A stretch of DNA of 64,000 nt, taken from contig OY848928.1 in NCBI GenBank assembly GCA_963693285.1, positions 2,294,501 through 2,358,500 of the forward strand, written 5' to 3'. A program made the translations under genes and the position numbers. The notes below the pieces were generated by a model that searched no databases, was not told where the DNA came from, and was given only the letters and a program-made list of their open reading frames with translations. Of the stretch, positions 25,412 through 39,800 are shown piece after piece (the first letter of the stretch is position 1; each line of letters opens with the position of its first letter). Source of the DNA: Xestospongia muta. Lineage: Eukaryota; Porifera; Demospongiae; Haplosclerida; Petrosiidae.

Positions 25412-27284
25412 GGTAAAAGAAATTAGAAATTAACTGTGAAAACTGGTTAAATAAGCTGATTTAAGAGTTTAGTAAGTTTATGTGTCTTAAATATACTAAT
25501 AAAGTAGTCTAAATAGGTTAAAACTCTAAAATAAAGAGTTTAGAGCTTTCTAAAAGTTAAAAAAGATTAGAAAGTAACTGTGAAAACTGGTTAAATAAAC
25601 TGATCTAAAGAGTTTAGTAAGTTTATCTGTCTTAAATATACTAATAAAGTAGTCTAAATAGGTTAAAACTCTAAAATAAAGAGTTTAGAGCTTTTTGAAA
25701 GTTAAAAAAGATTAGAAATTAACTGTGAAAACCGGTTAAATAAGCTGATCTAAAGAGTTTAGTAAGTTTATCTGTCTTAAATATACTAATAAAGTAGTCT
25801 AAATAGGTTAAAACTCTAAAATAAAGAGTTTAGAGCTTTTTCAAAGTTGAAAAAGATTAGAAATTAACGGTGAAAACTGGTTAAATAAGCTGATCTAAAG
25901 AGTTTAGTAAGTTTATCTCTGTTAAATATACTAATAAAGTAGTCTAAATAGGTTAAAACTCTAAAATAAAGAGGTTAGAGCTTTTTGAAAGTTAAAAATG
26001 ATTAGAAATTAACTGTGAAAACTGGTTAAATAAGCTGATCTAAAGAGTTTAGTAAGTTTATCTGTCTTAAATATACTAATAAAGTAGTCTAAATAGGTTA
26101 AAACTCTAAAATAAAGAGTTTAGAGCTTTTTAAAAGTTGAAAAAGATTAGAAATTAACTTTGAAAACTGGTTAAATAAGCTGATCTAAAGAGTTTAGTAA
26201 GTTTATCTGTCTTAAATATAATAATAAAGTAGTCTAAACAGGTTAAAACTCTAAAATAAAGAGTTTAGAGCTTTTTCAAAGGAAAAAATGATTAGAAATA
26301 AACTGTGAAAACTGGTTAAATAAGCTGATCTAAATAGTTTAGTAAGTTTATCTGTCTTAAATATACTAATAAAGTAGTCTAAATAGGTTAAAAATCTAAA
26401 ATAAAGAGTTTAGAGCTTTTTGAAAGTTAAAAAAGATTAGAAATTAACTGTGAAAACTGGTTAAATAAGCTGATCTAAAGAGTTTAGTAAGTTTATCTGT
26501 CTTAAATATACTAATAAAGTAGTCTAAATAGGTTAAAACTCTAAAATAAAGAGTTTAGAGCTTTTTGAAAGTTAAAAAAGATTAGAAATTAACTGTGAAA
26601 ACTGGTTAAATAAGCCGATCTAAAGAGTTTAGTAAGTTTATCTGTCTTAAATATACTAATAAGGTAGTCTAAATAGGTTAAAACTCTAAAATAAAGAGTT
26701 TAGAGCTTTTTGAAAGTTAAAAAAGATTGGAAATTAACTGTGAAAACTGGTTAAATAAGCTGATCTAAAGAGTTTAGTAAGTTTATCTGTCTTAAATATA
26801 CTAATAAAGTAGTCTAAATAGGTTAAAACTCTAAAATAAAGAGTTTAGAGCTTTTTTAAAGGTAAAAAAAATTAGAAATTAACTGTGAAAACTGGTTAAA
26901 GAAGCTGATCTAAAGAGTTTAGTAAGTTTATCTGTCTTAAATATACTAATAAAGTAGTCTAAAAAGGTTAAAACTCTAAAATAAAGAGTTTAGAGCTTTT
27001 TCAAAGTTAAAAAAGATTAGAAATTAACTGTGAAAACTGGTTAAATAAGCTGATCTAAAGAGTTTAGTAAGTTTATCTCTATTAAATATACTAATAAATT
27101 AGTCTAAATAGGTTAAAACTCTAAAATAAAGAGTTTAGAGCTTTTTGAAAGTTAAAAAAGATTAGAAATTAACTGTGAAAACCGGTTAAATAAGCTGATC
27201 TAAAGAGTTTAGTAAGTTTATCTGTCTTAAATATACTAATAAAGTAGTCTAAATAGGTTAAAACTCTAAAATAAAGAGTTTAGA
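25310..27284 (-). repeat. Higher-order copy of 20.53-22.36 kb (34 monomers apart)
   Basis: Anchors shared with the upstream copy: GTCTTAAGTA 20,561/25,340; AAAGAGGTTAG 21,044/25,968; ATATAATAATAAAG about 21,290/26,215; AATAAGGTAG 21,734/26,658; TAAAGAAGC 21,973/26,897; AAAACCGG about 22,254/27,178. The offset is 4,779 bp at first and 4,924 bp (34 monomers) after one extra monomer near 25.7 kb. Divergence begins after the CCGG unit. A unit of 33-38 monomers is thus seen on both arms. Confidence 0.87.
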
Positions 27285-28280
27285 GCTTTTTGAAAGTTGA
27301 AAAAGATTAGAAATTAACTGTGAAAACAGGTTTAATAAGCTGATCTAAAGAGTTTAGTAAGTTTATCTCTCTTAAATATACTAATAAAGTAGTCTAAATA
27401 GGTTAAAACTCTAAAATAAAGAGTTTAGAGCTTTGTTAAAGGTAAAAAAGATTAGAAATTAACTGTGAAAACTTTAAATAAGCTGATCTAAAGAGTTTAG
27501 TAAGTTTATCTGTCTTAAATATACTAATAAAGTAGTCTAAATAGGTTAAAACTCTAAAATAAAGAGTTTAGAGCTTTTTTAAAGGTAAAAAAGATTAGAA
27601 ATTAACTGTGAAAACTGGTTAAATAAGCTGATCTAAAGAGTTTAGTAAGTTTATCTCTCTTAAATATACTAATAAAGTAGTCTAAATAGGTTAAAACTCT
27701 AAAATAAAGAATTTAGAGCTTTTTGAAAGTTAAAAAAGATTGGAAATTAACTGTGAAAACTGGTTAAATAAGCTGATCTAAAGAGTTTAGTAAGTTTATC
27801 TCTATTAAATATACTAATAAAGTAGTCTAAATAGGTTAAAACTCTAAAATAAAGAGTTTAGAGCTTTTTGAAAGTTAAAAAAGATTGGAAATTAACTGTG
27901 AAAACAGGTTAAATAAGCCGATCTAAAGAGTTTAGTAAGTTTATCTGTCTTAAATATACTAATAAGGTAGTCTAAATAGGTTAAAACTCTAAAATAAAGA
28001 GTTTAGAGCTTTTTGAAAGTTAAAAAAGATTAGAAATTAACTGTGAAAACTGGTTAAATAAGCTGATCTAAATAGTTTAGTAAGTTTATCTGTCTTAAAT
28101 ATACTAATAAAGTAGTCTAAATAGGTTAAAAATCTAAAATAAAGAGTTTAGAGCTTTTTCAAAGTTAAAAAAGATTAGAAATTAACTGTGAAAACTGGTT
28201 AAATAAGCTGATCTAAAGAGTTTAGTAAGTTTATCTGTCTTAAATATACTAATAAAGTAGTCTAAATAGGTTAAAACTCT
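26392..28280 (-). repeat. Block later found in two copies at 50.5-55.8 kb
   Basis: This segment carries an ordered set: AAAATCTAAAAT (26,391), AAGCCGATC with AATAAGGTAG, TAAAGAAGC (26,897), AGTCTAAAAAGG, AAATTAGTC, AAAACAGG, CTTTGTTAAAGG, the 2-bp-shorter GAAAACTTTAAATAAG (27,468) and AACAGGTTAAATAAGCCG (27,903). The set recurs from TAAAGAAGC at 50,662 (offset 23,765) and from AAATCT at 53,905 (offset 27,513). The offsets stay fixed over at least 570 bp in each case. A related piece also lies at about 36.1-36.76 kb. Confidence 0.87.
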
Positions 28281-31200
28281 AAAATAAAGAGTTTAGAGCT
28301 TTTTGAAAGTTAAAAAAGATTGGAAATTAACTGTGAAAACTGGTTAAATAAGCCGATCTAAAGAGTTTAGTAAGTTTATCTGTCTTAAATATACTAATAA
28401 GGTAGTCTAAATAGGTTAAAACTCTAAAATAAAAATTTTAGAGCTTTTTGAAAGTTAAAAAAGATTGGAAATTAACTGTGAAAACTGGTTAAATAAGCTG
28501 ATCTAAAGAGTTTAGTAAGTTTATCTGTCTTAAATATACTAATAAAGTAGTCTAAATAGGTTAAAACTCTAAAATAAAGAGTTTAGAGCTTTTTTAAAGG
28601 TAAAAAAAATTAGAAATTAACTGTGAAAACTGGTTAAATAAGCTGATCTAAAGAGTTTAGTAAGTTTATCTGTCTTAAATATACTAATAAAGTAGTCTAA
28701 ATAGGTTAAAACTCTAAAATAAAGAGTTTAGAGCTTTTTCAAAGGAAAAAAAGATTAGAAATTAACTGTGAAAACTGGTTAAATAAGCTGATCTAAAGAG
28801 TTTAGTAAGTTTATGTGTCTTAAATATACTAATAAAGTAGTCTAAATAGGTTAAAACTCTAAAATAAAGAGTTTAGATCTTTTTGAAAGTTAAAAAAGAT
28901 TAGAAATTAACTGTGAAAACCGGTTAAATAAGCTGATCTAAAGAGTTTAGTAAGTTTATCTGTCTTAAATATACTAATAAAGTAGTCTAAATAGGTTAAA
29001 ACTCTAAAATAAAGAGTTTAGAGCTTTTTGAAAGTTGAAAAAGATTAGAAATTAACTGTGAAAACTGGTTAAATAAGCTGATCTAAAGAGTTTAGTAAGT
29101 TTATCTCTCTTAAATATACTAATAAAGTAGTCTAAATAGGTTAAAACTCTAAAATAAAGAGTTTAGAGCTTTTTTAAAGGTAAAAAAGATTAGAAATTAA
29201 GTGTGAAAACTGGTTAAATAAGCTGATCTAAAGAGTTTAGTAAGTTTATCTGTCTTAAATATACTAATAAAGTAGTCTAAATAGGTTAAAACTCTAAAAT
29301 AAAGAGTTTAGAGCTTTTTTAAAGGTAAAAAAGATTAGAAATTAACTGTGAAAACTGGTTAAATAAGCTGATCTAAAGAGTTTAGTAAGTTTATCTGTCT
29401 TAAATATACTAATAAAGTAGTCTAAATAGGTTAAAACTCTAAAATAAAGAGTTTAGAGCTTTTTTAAAGGTAAAAAAGATTAGAAATTAACTGTGAAAAC
29501 TGGTTAAATAAGCTGATTTAAGAGTTTAGTAAGTTTATGTGTCTTAAATTTACTAATAAAGTAGTCTAAATAGGTTAAAACTCTAAAATAAAGAGTTTAG
29601 AGCTTTTTCAAAGTTGAAAAAGATTAGAAATTAACTGTGAAAACTGGTTAAATAAGCCGATCTAAAGAGTTTAGTAAGTTTATCTGTCTTAAATATACTA
29701 ATAAAGTAGTCTAAATAGGTTAAAACTCTAAAATAAAGAGTTTAGAGCTTTTTCAAAGTTGAAAAAGATTAGAAATTAACTGTGAAAACTGGTTAAATAA
29801 GCCGATCTAAAGAGTTTAGTAAGTTTATCTGTCTTAAATATACTAATAAGGTAGTCTAAATAGGTTAAAACTCTAAAATAAAGAGTTTAGAGCTTTTTGA
29901 AAGTTAAAAAAGATTAGAAATTAACTGTGAAAACTGGTTAAATAAGCTGATCTAAAGAGTTTAGTAAGTTTATCTGTCTTAAATATACTAATAGTGTAGT
30001 CTAAATAGGTTAAAACTCTAAAATAAAGAGTTTAGATCTTTTTGAAAGTTAAAAAAGATTAGAAATTAACTGTGAAAACTGGTTAAATAAGCTGATCTAA
30101 AGAGTTTAGTAAGTTTATCTGTCTTAAATATACTAATAAGGTAGTCTAAATAGGTTAAAACTCTAAAATAAAGAGTTTAGAGCTTTTTGAAAGTTAAAAA
30201 AGATTAGAAATTAACTGTGAAAACTGGTTAAATAAGCCGATCTAAAGAGTTTAGTAAGTTTATCTGTCTTAAATATACTAATAAGGTAGTCTAAATAGGT
30301 TAAAACTCTAAAATAAAAATTTTAGAGCTTTTTGAAAGTTAAAAAAGATTGGAAATTAACTGTGAAAACTGGTTAAATAAGCTGATCTAAAGAGTTTAGT
30401 AAGTTTATCTCTATTAAATATACTAATAAAGTAGTCTAAATAGGTTAAAACTCTAAAATAAAGAGTTTAGAGCTTTTTTAAAGGTAAAAAAAATTAGAAA
30501 TTAACTGTGAAAACTGGTTAAATAAGCTGATCTAAAGAGTTTAGTAAGTTTATCTGTCTTAAATATACTAATAAAGTAGTCTAAATAGGTTAAAACTCTA
30601 AAATAAAGAGTTTAGAGCTTTTTCAAAGTTAAAAAAGATTAGAAATTAACTGTGAAAACTGGTTAAATAAGCTGATCTAAAGAGTTTAGTAAGTTTATCT
30701 CTATTAAATATACTAATAAAGTAGTCTAAATAGGTTAAAACTCTAAAATAAAGAGTTTAGAGCTTTTTGAAAGTTAAAAAAGATTAGAAATTAACTGTGA
30801 AAACCGGTTAAATAAGCTGATCTAAAGAGTTTAGTAAGTTTATCTGTCTTAAATATACTAATAAAGTAGTCTAAATAGGTTAAAACTCTAAAATAAAGAG
30901 TTTAGAGCTTTTTGAAAGTTGAAAAAGATTAGAAATTAACTGTGAAAACTGGTTAAATAAGCTGATCTAAAGAGTTTAGTAAGTTTATCTCTATTAAATA
31001 TACTAATAAAGTAGTCTAAATAGGTTAAAACTCTAAAATAAAGAGTTTAGAGCTTTTTTAAAGGTAAAAAAGATTAGTAATTATGTGTGAAAACTGGTTA
31101 AATAAGCTGATCTAAAGAGTTTAGTAAGTTTATCTGTCTTAAATATACTAATAAAGTAGTCTAAATAGGTTAAAACTCTAAAATAAAGAGTTTAGAGCTT

Positions 31201-31879
31201 TTTTAAAGGTAAAAAAGATTAGAAATTAACTGTGAAAACTGGTTAAATAAGCTGATCTAAAGAGTTTAGTAAGTTTATCTGTCTTAAATATACTAATAAA
31301 GTAGTCTAAATAGGTTAAAACTCTAAAATAAAGAGTTTAGAGCTTTTTTAAAGGTAAAAAAATTAGAAATTAACTGTGAAAACTGGTTAAATAAGCTGAT
31401 TTAAGAGTTTAGTAAGTTTATGTGTCTTAAATTTACTAATAAAGTAGTCTAAATAGGTTAAAACTCTAAAATAAAGAGTTTAGAGCTTTGTAAAAGTTAA
31501 AAAAGATTAGAAATTAACTGTGAAAACTGGTTAAATAAGCTGATCTAAAGAGTTTAGTAAGTTTATCTGTCTTAAATATACTAATAAAGTAGTCTAAATA
31601 GGTTAAAACTCTAAAATAAAGAGTTTAGAGCTTTTTCAAAGTTGAAAAAGATTAGAAATTAACTGTGAAAACTGGTTAAATAAGCCGATCTAAAGAGTTT
31701 AGTAAGTTTATCTGTCTTAAATATACTAATAAAGTAGTCTAAATAGGTTAAAACTCTAAAATAAAGAGTTTAGAGCTCTTTGAAAGTTAAAAAAGATTGG
31801 AAATTAACTGTGAAAACTGGTTAAATAAGCTGATCTAAAGAGTTTAGTAAGTTTATCTGTCTTAAATATACTAATAAAG

Positions 31880-34800
31880 TAGTCTAAATAGGTTAAAACT
31901 CTAAAATAAAGAGTTTAGAGCTTTTTTAAAGGTAAAAAAAATTAGAAATTAACTGTGAAAACTGGTTAAATGAGCTGAACTAAAGAGTTTAGTAAGTTTA
32001 TCTGTCTTAAATATACTAATAAAGTAGTCTAAATAGGTTAAAACTCTAAAATAAAGAGTTTAGAGCTTTTTCAAAGTTAAAAAAGATTAGAAATTAACTG
32101 TGAAAACTGGTTAAATAAGCTGATCTAAAGAGTTTAGTAAGTTTATCTCTATTAAATATACTAATAAAGTAGTCTAAATAGGTTAAAACTCTAAAATAAA
32201 GAGTTTAGATCTTTTTGAAAGTTAAAAAAGATTAGAAATTAACTGTGAAAACCGGTTAAATAAGCTGATCTAAAGAGTTTAGTAAGTTTATCTGTCTTAA
32301 ATATACTAATAAAGTAGTCTAAATAGGTTAAAACTCTAAAATAAAGAGTTTAGAGCTTTTTGAAAGTTGAAAAAGATTAGAAATTAACTGTGAAAACTGG
32401 TTAAATAAGCTGATCTAAAGAGTTTAGTAAGTTTATCTCTATTAAATATACTAATAAAGTAGTCTAAATAGGTTAAAACTCTAAAATAAAGAGTTTAGAG
32501 CTTTTTTAAAGGTAAAAAAGATTAGAAATTAAGTGTGAAAACTGGTTAAATAAGCTGATCTAAAGAGTTTAGTAAGTTTATCTGTCTTAAATATACTAAT
32601 AAAGTAGTCTAAATAGGTTAAAACTCTAAAATAAAGAGTTTAGAGCTTTTTTAAAGGTAAAAATGATTAGAAATTAACTGTCAAAACTGGTTAAATAAGC
32701 TGATCTAAAGAGTTTAGTAAGTTTATCTGTCTTAAATATACTAATAAAGTAGTCTAAATAGGTTAAAACTCTAAAATAAAGAGTTTAGAGCTTTTTTAAA
32801 GGTAAAAAAAAATTAGAAATTAACTGTGAAAACTGGTTAAATAAGCTGATTTAAGAGTTTAGTAAGTTTATGTGTCTTAAATTTACTAATAAAGTAGTCT
32901 AAATAGGTTAAAACTCTAAAATAAAGAGTTTAGAGCTTTGTAAAAGTTAAAAAAGATTAGAAATTAACTGTGAAAACTGGTTAAATAAGCTGATCTAAAG
33001 AGTTTAGTAAGTTTATCTGTCTTAAATATACTAATAAAGTAGTCTAAATAGGTTAAAACTCTAAAATAAAGAGTTTAGAGCTTTTTCAAAGTTGAAAAAG
33101 ATTAGAAATTAACTGTGAAAACTGGTTAAATAAGCCGATCTAAAGAGTTTAGTAAGTTTATCTGTCTTAAATATACTAATAAAGTAGTCTAAATAGGTTA
33201 AAACTCTAAAATAAAGAGTTTAGAGCTCTTTGAAAGTTAAAAAAGATTGGAAATTAACTGTGAAAACTGGTTAAATAAGCTGATCTAAAGAGTTTAGTAA
33301 GTTTATCTGTCTTAAATATACTAATAAAGTAGTCTAAATAGGTTAAAACTCTAAAATAAAGAGTTTAGAGCTTTTTTAAAGGTAAAAAAAATTAGAAATT
33401 AACTGTGAAAACTGGTTAAATGAGCTGATCTAAAGAGTTTAGTAAGTTTATCTGTCTTAAATATACTAATAAAGTAGTCTAAATAGGTTAAAACTCTAAA
33501 ATAAAGAGTTTAGAGCTTTTTCAAAGTTAAAAAAGATTAGAAATTAACTGTGAAAACTGGTTAAATAAGCTGATCTAAAGAGTTTAGTAAGTTTATCTCT
33601 ATTAAATATACTAATAAAGTAGTCTAAATAGGTTAAAACTCTAAAATAAAGAGTTTAGAGCTTTTTGAAAGTTAAAAAAGATTAGAAATTAACTGTGAAA
33701 ACCGGTTAAATAAGCTGATCTAAAGAGTTTAGTAAGTTTATCTGTCTTAAATATACTAATAAAGTAGTCTAAATAGGTTAAAACTCTAAAATAAAGAGTT
33801 TAGAGCCTTTTGAAAGTTAAAAAAGATTAGAAATTAACTGTGAAAACTGGTTAAATAAGCTGATCTAAAGAGTTTAGTAAGTTTATCTGTCTTAAATATA
33901 CTAATAAAGTAGTCTAAATAGGTTAAAACTCTAAAATAAAGAGTTTATAGCTTTTTTAAAGGTAAAAAAAATTAGAAATTAACTGTGAAAACTGGTTAAA
34001 TAAGCTGATCTAAAGAGTTTAGTAAGTTTATCTGTCTTAAATATACTAATAAAGTAGTCTAAATAGGTTAAAACTCTAAAATAAAGAGTTTAGAGCTTTT
34101 TCAAAGTTAAAAAAGATTAGAAATTAAGTGTGAAAACTGGTTAAATAAGCTGATCTAAAGAGTTTAGTAAGTTTATCTCTATTAAATATACTAATAAAGT
34201 AGTCTAAATAGGTTAAAACTCTAAAATAAAGAGTTTAGAGCTTTTTGAAAGTTAAAAATGATTAGAAATTAACTGTGAAAACTGGTTAAATAAGCTCATC
34301 TAAAGAGTTTAGTAAGTTTATCTGTCTTAAATATACTAATAAAGTAGTCTAAATAGGTTAAAACTCTAAAATAAAGAGTTTAGAGCTTTTTGAAAGTTAA
34401 AAAAGATTGGAAATTAACTGTGAAAACTGGTTAAATAAGCCGATCTAAAGAGTTTAGTAAGTTTATCTGTCTTAAATATACTAATAAGGTAGTCTAAATA
34501 GGTTAAAAATCTAAAATAAAGAGTTTAGAGCTTTTTGAAAGTTAAAAAAGATTGCAAATTAACTGTGAAAACTGGTTAAATAAGCTGATCTAAAGAGTTT
34601 AGTAAGTTTATCTCTATTAAATATACTAATAAAGTAGTCTAAATAGGTTAAAACTCTAAAATAAAGAGTTTAGAGCTTTTTGAAAGTTAAAAAAGATTAG
34701 AAATTAACTGTGAAAACTGGTTAAATAAGCTGATCTAAAGAGTTTAGTAAGTTTATCTGTCTTAAATATACTAATAAAGTAGTCTAAATAGGTTAAAACT

Positions 34801-35450
34801 CTAAAATAAAGAGTTTAGAGCTTTTTGAAAGTTAAAAAAGATTGGAAATTAACTATGAAAACTGGTTAAATAAGCTGATCTAAAGAGTTTAGTAAGTTTA
34901 TCTGTCTTAAATATACTAATAAGGTAGTCTAAATAGGTTAAAACTCTAAAATAAAGAGTTTAGAGCTTTTTGAAAGTTAAAAAGATTGGAAATTAACTGT
35001 GAAAACTGGTTAAATAAGCTGATCTAAAGAGTTTAGTAAGTTTATCTGTCTTAAATATACTAATAAAGTAGTCTAAATAGGTTAAAACTCTAAAATAAAG
35101 AGTTTAGAGCTTTTTTAAAGGTAAAAAAATTAGAAATTAACTGTGAAAACTGGTTAAATAAGCTGATCTAAAGAGTTTAGTAAGTTTATCTGTCTTAAAT
35201 ATACTAATAAAGTAGTCTAAATAGGTTAAAACTCTAAAATAAAGAGTTTAGAGCTTTTTCAAAGTTAAAAAAGATTAGAAATTAACTGTGAAAACTGGTT
35301 AAATAAGCTGATCTAAAGAGTTTAGTAAGTTTATCTCTATTAAATATACTAATAAAGTAGTCTAAATAGGTTAAAACTCTAAAATAAAGAGTTTAGAGCT
35401 TTTTGAAAGTTAAAAAAGATTAGAAATTAACTGTGAAAACCGGTTAAATA
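31880..35450 (-). repeat. 34-monomer higher-order unit, copy 1
   Basis: The segment is repeated at 36.8-40.38 kb with an offset of 4,928-4,929 bp, exactly 34 monomers within 2 bp. Anchors: TGAGCTGAAC 31,971/36,900; GTCTTAAATTTAC 32,874/37,802; AACTATGAAAAC 34,851/39,779; and a shared alternation of ATCTCTATTAAAT and GATTGGAAATT units. GTCTTAAATTTAC also occurs at 29,541 and 31,434, showing shorter internal duplications of about 10 to 13 monomers. Confidence 0.9.
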
Positions 35451-36809
35451 AGCTGATCTAAAGAGATTGGTAAGTTTATCTGTCTTAAATATACTAATAA
35501 AGTAGTCTAAATAGGTTAAAACTCTAAAATAAAGAGTTTAGAGCTTTTTTAAAAGTAAAAAAAATTAGAAATTAACTGTGAAAACTGGTTAAATGAGCTG
35601 ATCTAAAGAGTTTAGTAAGTTTATCTGTCTTAAATATACTAATAAAGTAGTCTAAATAGGTTAAAACTCTAAAATAAAGAGTTTAGAGCTTTTTCAAAGT
35701 TAAAAAAGATTAGAAATTAAGTGTGAAAACTGGTTAAATAAGCTGATCTAATGAGTTTAGTAAGTTTATCTCTATTAAATATACTAATAAAGTAGTCTAA
35801 ATAGGTTAAAACTCTAAAATAAAGAGTTTAGAGCTTTTTGAAAGTTAAAAAAGATTAGAAATTAACTGTGAAAACTGGTTAAATAAGCTGATCTAAAGAG
35901 TTTAGTAAGTTTATCTGTCTTAAATATACTAATAAAGTAGTCTAAATAGGTTAAAACTCTAAAATAAAGAATTTAGAGCTTTGTAAAAGTTAAAAAAGAT
36001 TAGAAATTAACTGTGAAAACTGGTTAAATAAGCTGATCTAAAGAGTTTAGTAAGTTTATCTGTCTTAAATATACTAATAAAGTAGTCTAAATAGGTTAAA
36101 ACTCTAAAATAAAGAGTTTAGAGCTTTTTAAAAGTTGAAAAAGATTAGAAATTAACTTTGAAAACTGGTTAAATAAGCTGATCTAAAGAGTTTAGTAAGT
36201 TTATCTGTCTTAAATATACTAATAAAGTAGTCTAAACAGGTTAAAGCTCTAAATTAAAGAGTTTAGAGCTTTTTCAAAGGAAAAAAAGATTAGAAATAAA
36301 CTGTGAAAACTGGTTAAATAAGCTGATCTAAAGAGTTTAGTAAGTTTATCTGTCTTAAATATACTAATAAAGTAGTCTAAATAGGTTAAAAATCTAAAAT
36401 AAAGAGTTTAGAGCTTTTTGAAAGTTAAAAAAGATTAGAAATTAACTGTGAAAACTGGTTAAATAAGCTGATCTAAAGAGTTTAGTAAGTTTATCTGTCT
36501 TAAATATACTAATAAAGTAGTCTAAATAGGTTAAAACTCTAAAATAAAGAGTTTAGAGCTTTTTGAAAGTTAAAAAAGATTGGAAATTAACTGTGAAAAC
36601 AGGTTAAATAAGCCGATCTAAAGAGTTTAGTAAGTTTATCTGTCTTAAATATACTAATAAGGTAGTCTAAATAGGTTAAAACTCTAAAATAAAGAGTTTA
36701 GAGCTTTTTGAAAGTTAAAAAAGATTAGAAATTAACTGTGAAAACTGGTTAAATAAGCTGATCTAAATAGTTTAGTAAGTTTATCTGTCTTAAATATACT
36801 AATAAAGTA

Positions 36810-39800
36810 GTCTAAATAGGTTAAAACTCTAAAATAAAGAGTTTAGAGCTTTTTTAAAGGTAAAAAAAATTAGAAATTAACTGTGAAAACTGGTTAAATG
36901 AGCTGAACTAAAGAGTTTAGTAAGTTTATCTGTCTTAAATATACTAATAAAGTAGTCTAAATAGGTTAAAACTCTAAAATAAAGAGTTTAGAGCTTTTTC
37001 AAAGTTAAAAAAGATTAGAAATTAACTGTGAAAACTGGTTAAATAAGCTGATCTAAAGAGTTTAGTAAGTTTATCTCTATTAAATATACTAATAAAGTAG
37101 TCTAAATAGGTTAAAACTCTAAAATAAAGAGTTTAGAGCTTTTTGAAAGTTAAAAAAGATTAGAAATTAACTGTGAAAACCGGTTAAATAAGCTGATCTA
37201 AAGAGTTTAGTAAGTTTATCTGTCTTAAATATACTAATAAAGTAGTCTAAATAGGTTAAAACTCTAAAATAAAGAGTTTAGAGCTTTTTGAAAGTTGAAA
37301 AAGATTAGAAATTAACTGTGAAAACTGGTTAAATAAGCTGATCTAAAGAGTTTAGTAAGTTTATCTGTCTTAAATATACTAATAAAGTAGTCTAAATAGG
37401 TTAAAACTCTAAAATAAAGAGTTTAGAGCTTTTTTAAAGGTAAAAAAGATTAGAAATTAAGTGTGAAAACTGGTTAAATAAGCTGATCTAAAGAGTTTAG
37501 TAAGTTTATCTGTCTTAAATATACTAATAAAGTAGTCTAAATAGGTTAAAACTCTAAAATAAAGAGTTTAGAGCTTTTTTAAAGGTAAAAAAGATTAGAA
37601 ATTAACTGTGAAAACTGGTTAAATAAGCTGATCTAAAGAGTTTAGTAAGTTTATCTGTCTTAAATATACTAATAAAGTAGTCTAAATAGGTTAAAACTCT
37701 AAAATAAAGAGTTTAGAGCTTTTTTAAAGGTAAAAAAAAATTAGAAATTAACTGTGAAAACTGGTTAAATAAGCTGATTTAAGAGTTTAGTAAGTTTATG
37801 TGTCTTAAATTTACTAATAAAGTAGTCTAAATAGGTTAAAACTCTAAAATAAAGAGTTTAGAGCTTTGTAAAAGTTAAAAAAGATTAGAAATTAACTGTG
37901 AAAACTGGTTAAATAAGCTGATCTAAAGAGTTTAGTAAGTTTATCTGTCTTAAATATACTAATAAAGTAGTCTAAATAGGTTAAAACTCTAAAATAAAGA
38001 GTTTAGAGCTTTTTCAAAGTTGAAAAAGATTAGAAATTAACTGTGAAAACTGGTTAAATAAGCCGATCTAAAGAGTTTAGTAAGTTTATCTGTCTTAAAT
38101 ATACTAATAAAGTAGTCTAAATAGGTTAAAACTCTAAAATAAAGAGTTTAGAGCTCTTTGAAAGTTAAAAAAGATTGGAAATTAACTGTGAAAACTGGTT
38201 AAATAAGCTGATCTAAAGAGTTTAGTAAGTTTATCTGTCTTAAATATACTAATAAAGTAGTCTAAATAGGTTAAAACTCTAAAATAAAGAGTTTAGAGCT
38301 TTTTTAAAGGTAAAAAAAATTAGAAATTAACTGTGAAAACTGGTTAAATGAGCTGATCTAAAGAGTTTAGTAAGTTTATCTGTCTTAAATATACTAATAA
38401 AGTAGTCTAAATAGGTTAAAACTCTAAAATAAAGAGTTTAGAGCTTTTTCAAAGTTAAAAAAGATTAGAAATTAACTGTGAAAACTGGTTAAATAAGCTG
38501 ATCTAAAGAGTTTAGTAAGTTTATCTCTATTAAATATACTAATAAAGTAGTCTAAATAGGTTAAAACTCTAAAATAAAGAGTTTAGAGCTTTTTGAAAGT
38601 TAAAAAAGATTAGAAATTAACTGTGAAAACCGGTTAAATAAGCTGATCTAAAGAGTTTAGTAAGTTTATCTGTCTTAAATATACTAATAAAGTAGTCTAA
38701 ATAGGTTAAAACTCTAAAATAAAGAGTTTAGAGCTTTTTGAAAGTTAAAAAAGATTAGAAATTAACTGTGAAAACTGGTTAAATAAGCTGATCTAAAGAG
38801 TTTAGTAAGTTTATCTGTCTTAAATATACTAATAAAGTAGTCTAAATAGGTTAAAACTCTAAAATAAAGAGTTTAGAGCTTTTTTAAAGGTAAAAAAAAT
38901 TAGAAATTAACTGTGAAAACTGGTTAAATAAGCTGATCTAAAGAGTTTAGTAAGTTTATCTGTCTTAAATATACTAATAAAGTAGTCTAAATAGGTTAAA
39001 ACTCAAAAATAAAGAGTTTAGAGCTTTTTCAAAGTTAAAAAAGATTAGAAATTAAGTGTGAAAACCGGTTAAATAAGCTGATCTAAAGAGTTTAGTAAGT
39101 TTATCTCTATTAAATATACTAATAAAGTAGTCTAAATAGGTTAAAACTCTAAAATAAAGAGTTTAGAGCTTTTTGAAAGTTAAAAATGATTAGAAATTAA
39201 CTGTGAAAACTGGTTAAATAAGCTGATCTAAAGAGTTTAGTAAGTTTATCTGTCTTAAATATACTAATAAAGTAGTCTAAATAGGTTAAAACTCTAAAAT
39301 AAAGAGTTTAGAGCTTTTTGAAAGTTAAAAAAGATTGAAAATTAACTGTGAAAACTGGTTAAATAAGCCGATCTAAAGAGTTTAGTAAGTTTATCTGTCT
39401 TAAATATACTAATAAGGTAGTCTAAATAGGTTAAAAATCTAAAATAAAGAGTTTAGAGCTTTTTGAAAGTTAAAAAAGATTGGAAATTAACTGTGAAAAC
39501 TGGTTAAATAAGCTGATCTAAAGAGTTTAGTAAGTTTATCTCTATTAAATATACTAATAAAGTAGTCTAAATAGGTTAAAACTCTAAAATAAAGAGTTTA
39601 GAGCTTTTTGAAAGTTAAAAAAGATTAGAAATTAACTGTGAAAACTGGTTAAATAAGCTGATCTAAAGAGTTTAGTAAGTTTATCTGTCTTAAATATACT
39701 AATAAAGTAGTCTAAATAGGTTAAAACTCTAAAATAAAGAGTTTAGAGCTTTTTGAAAGTTAAAAAAGATTGGAAATTAACTATGAAAACTGGTTAAATA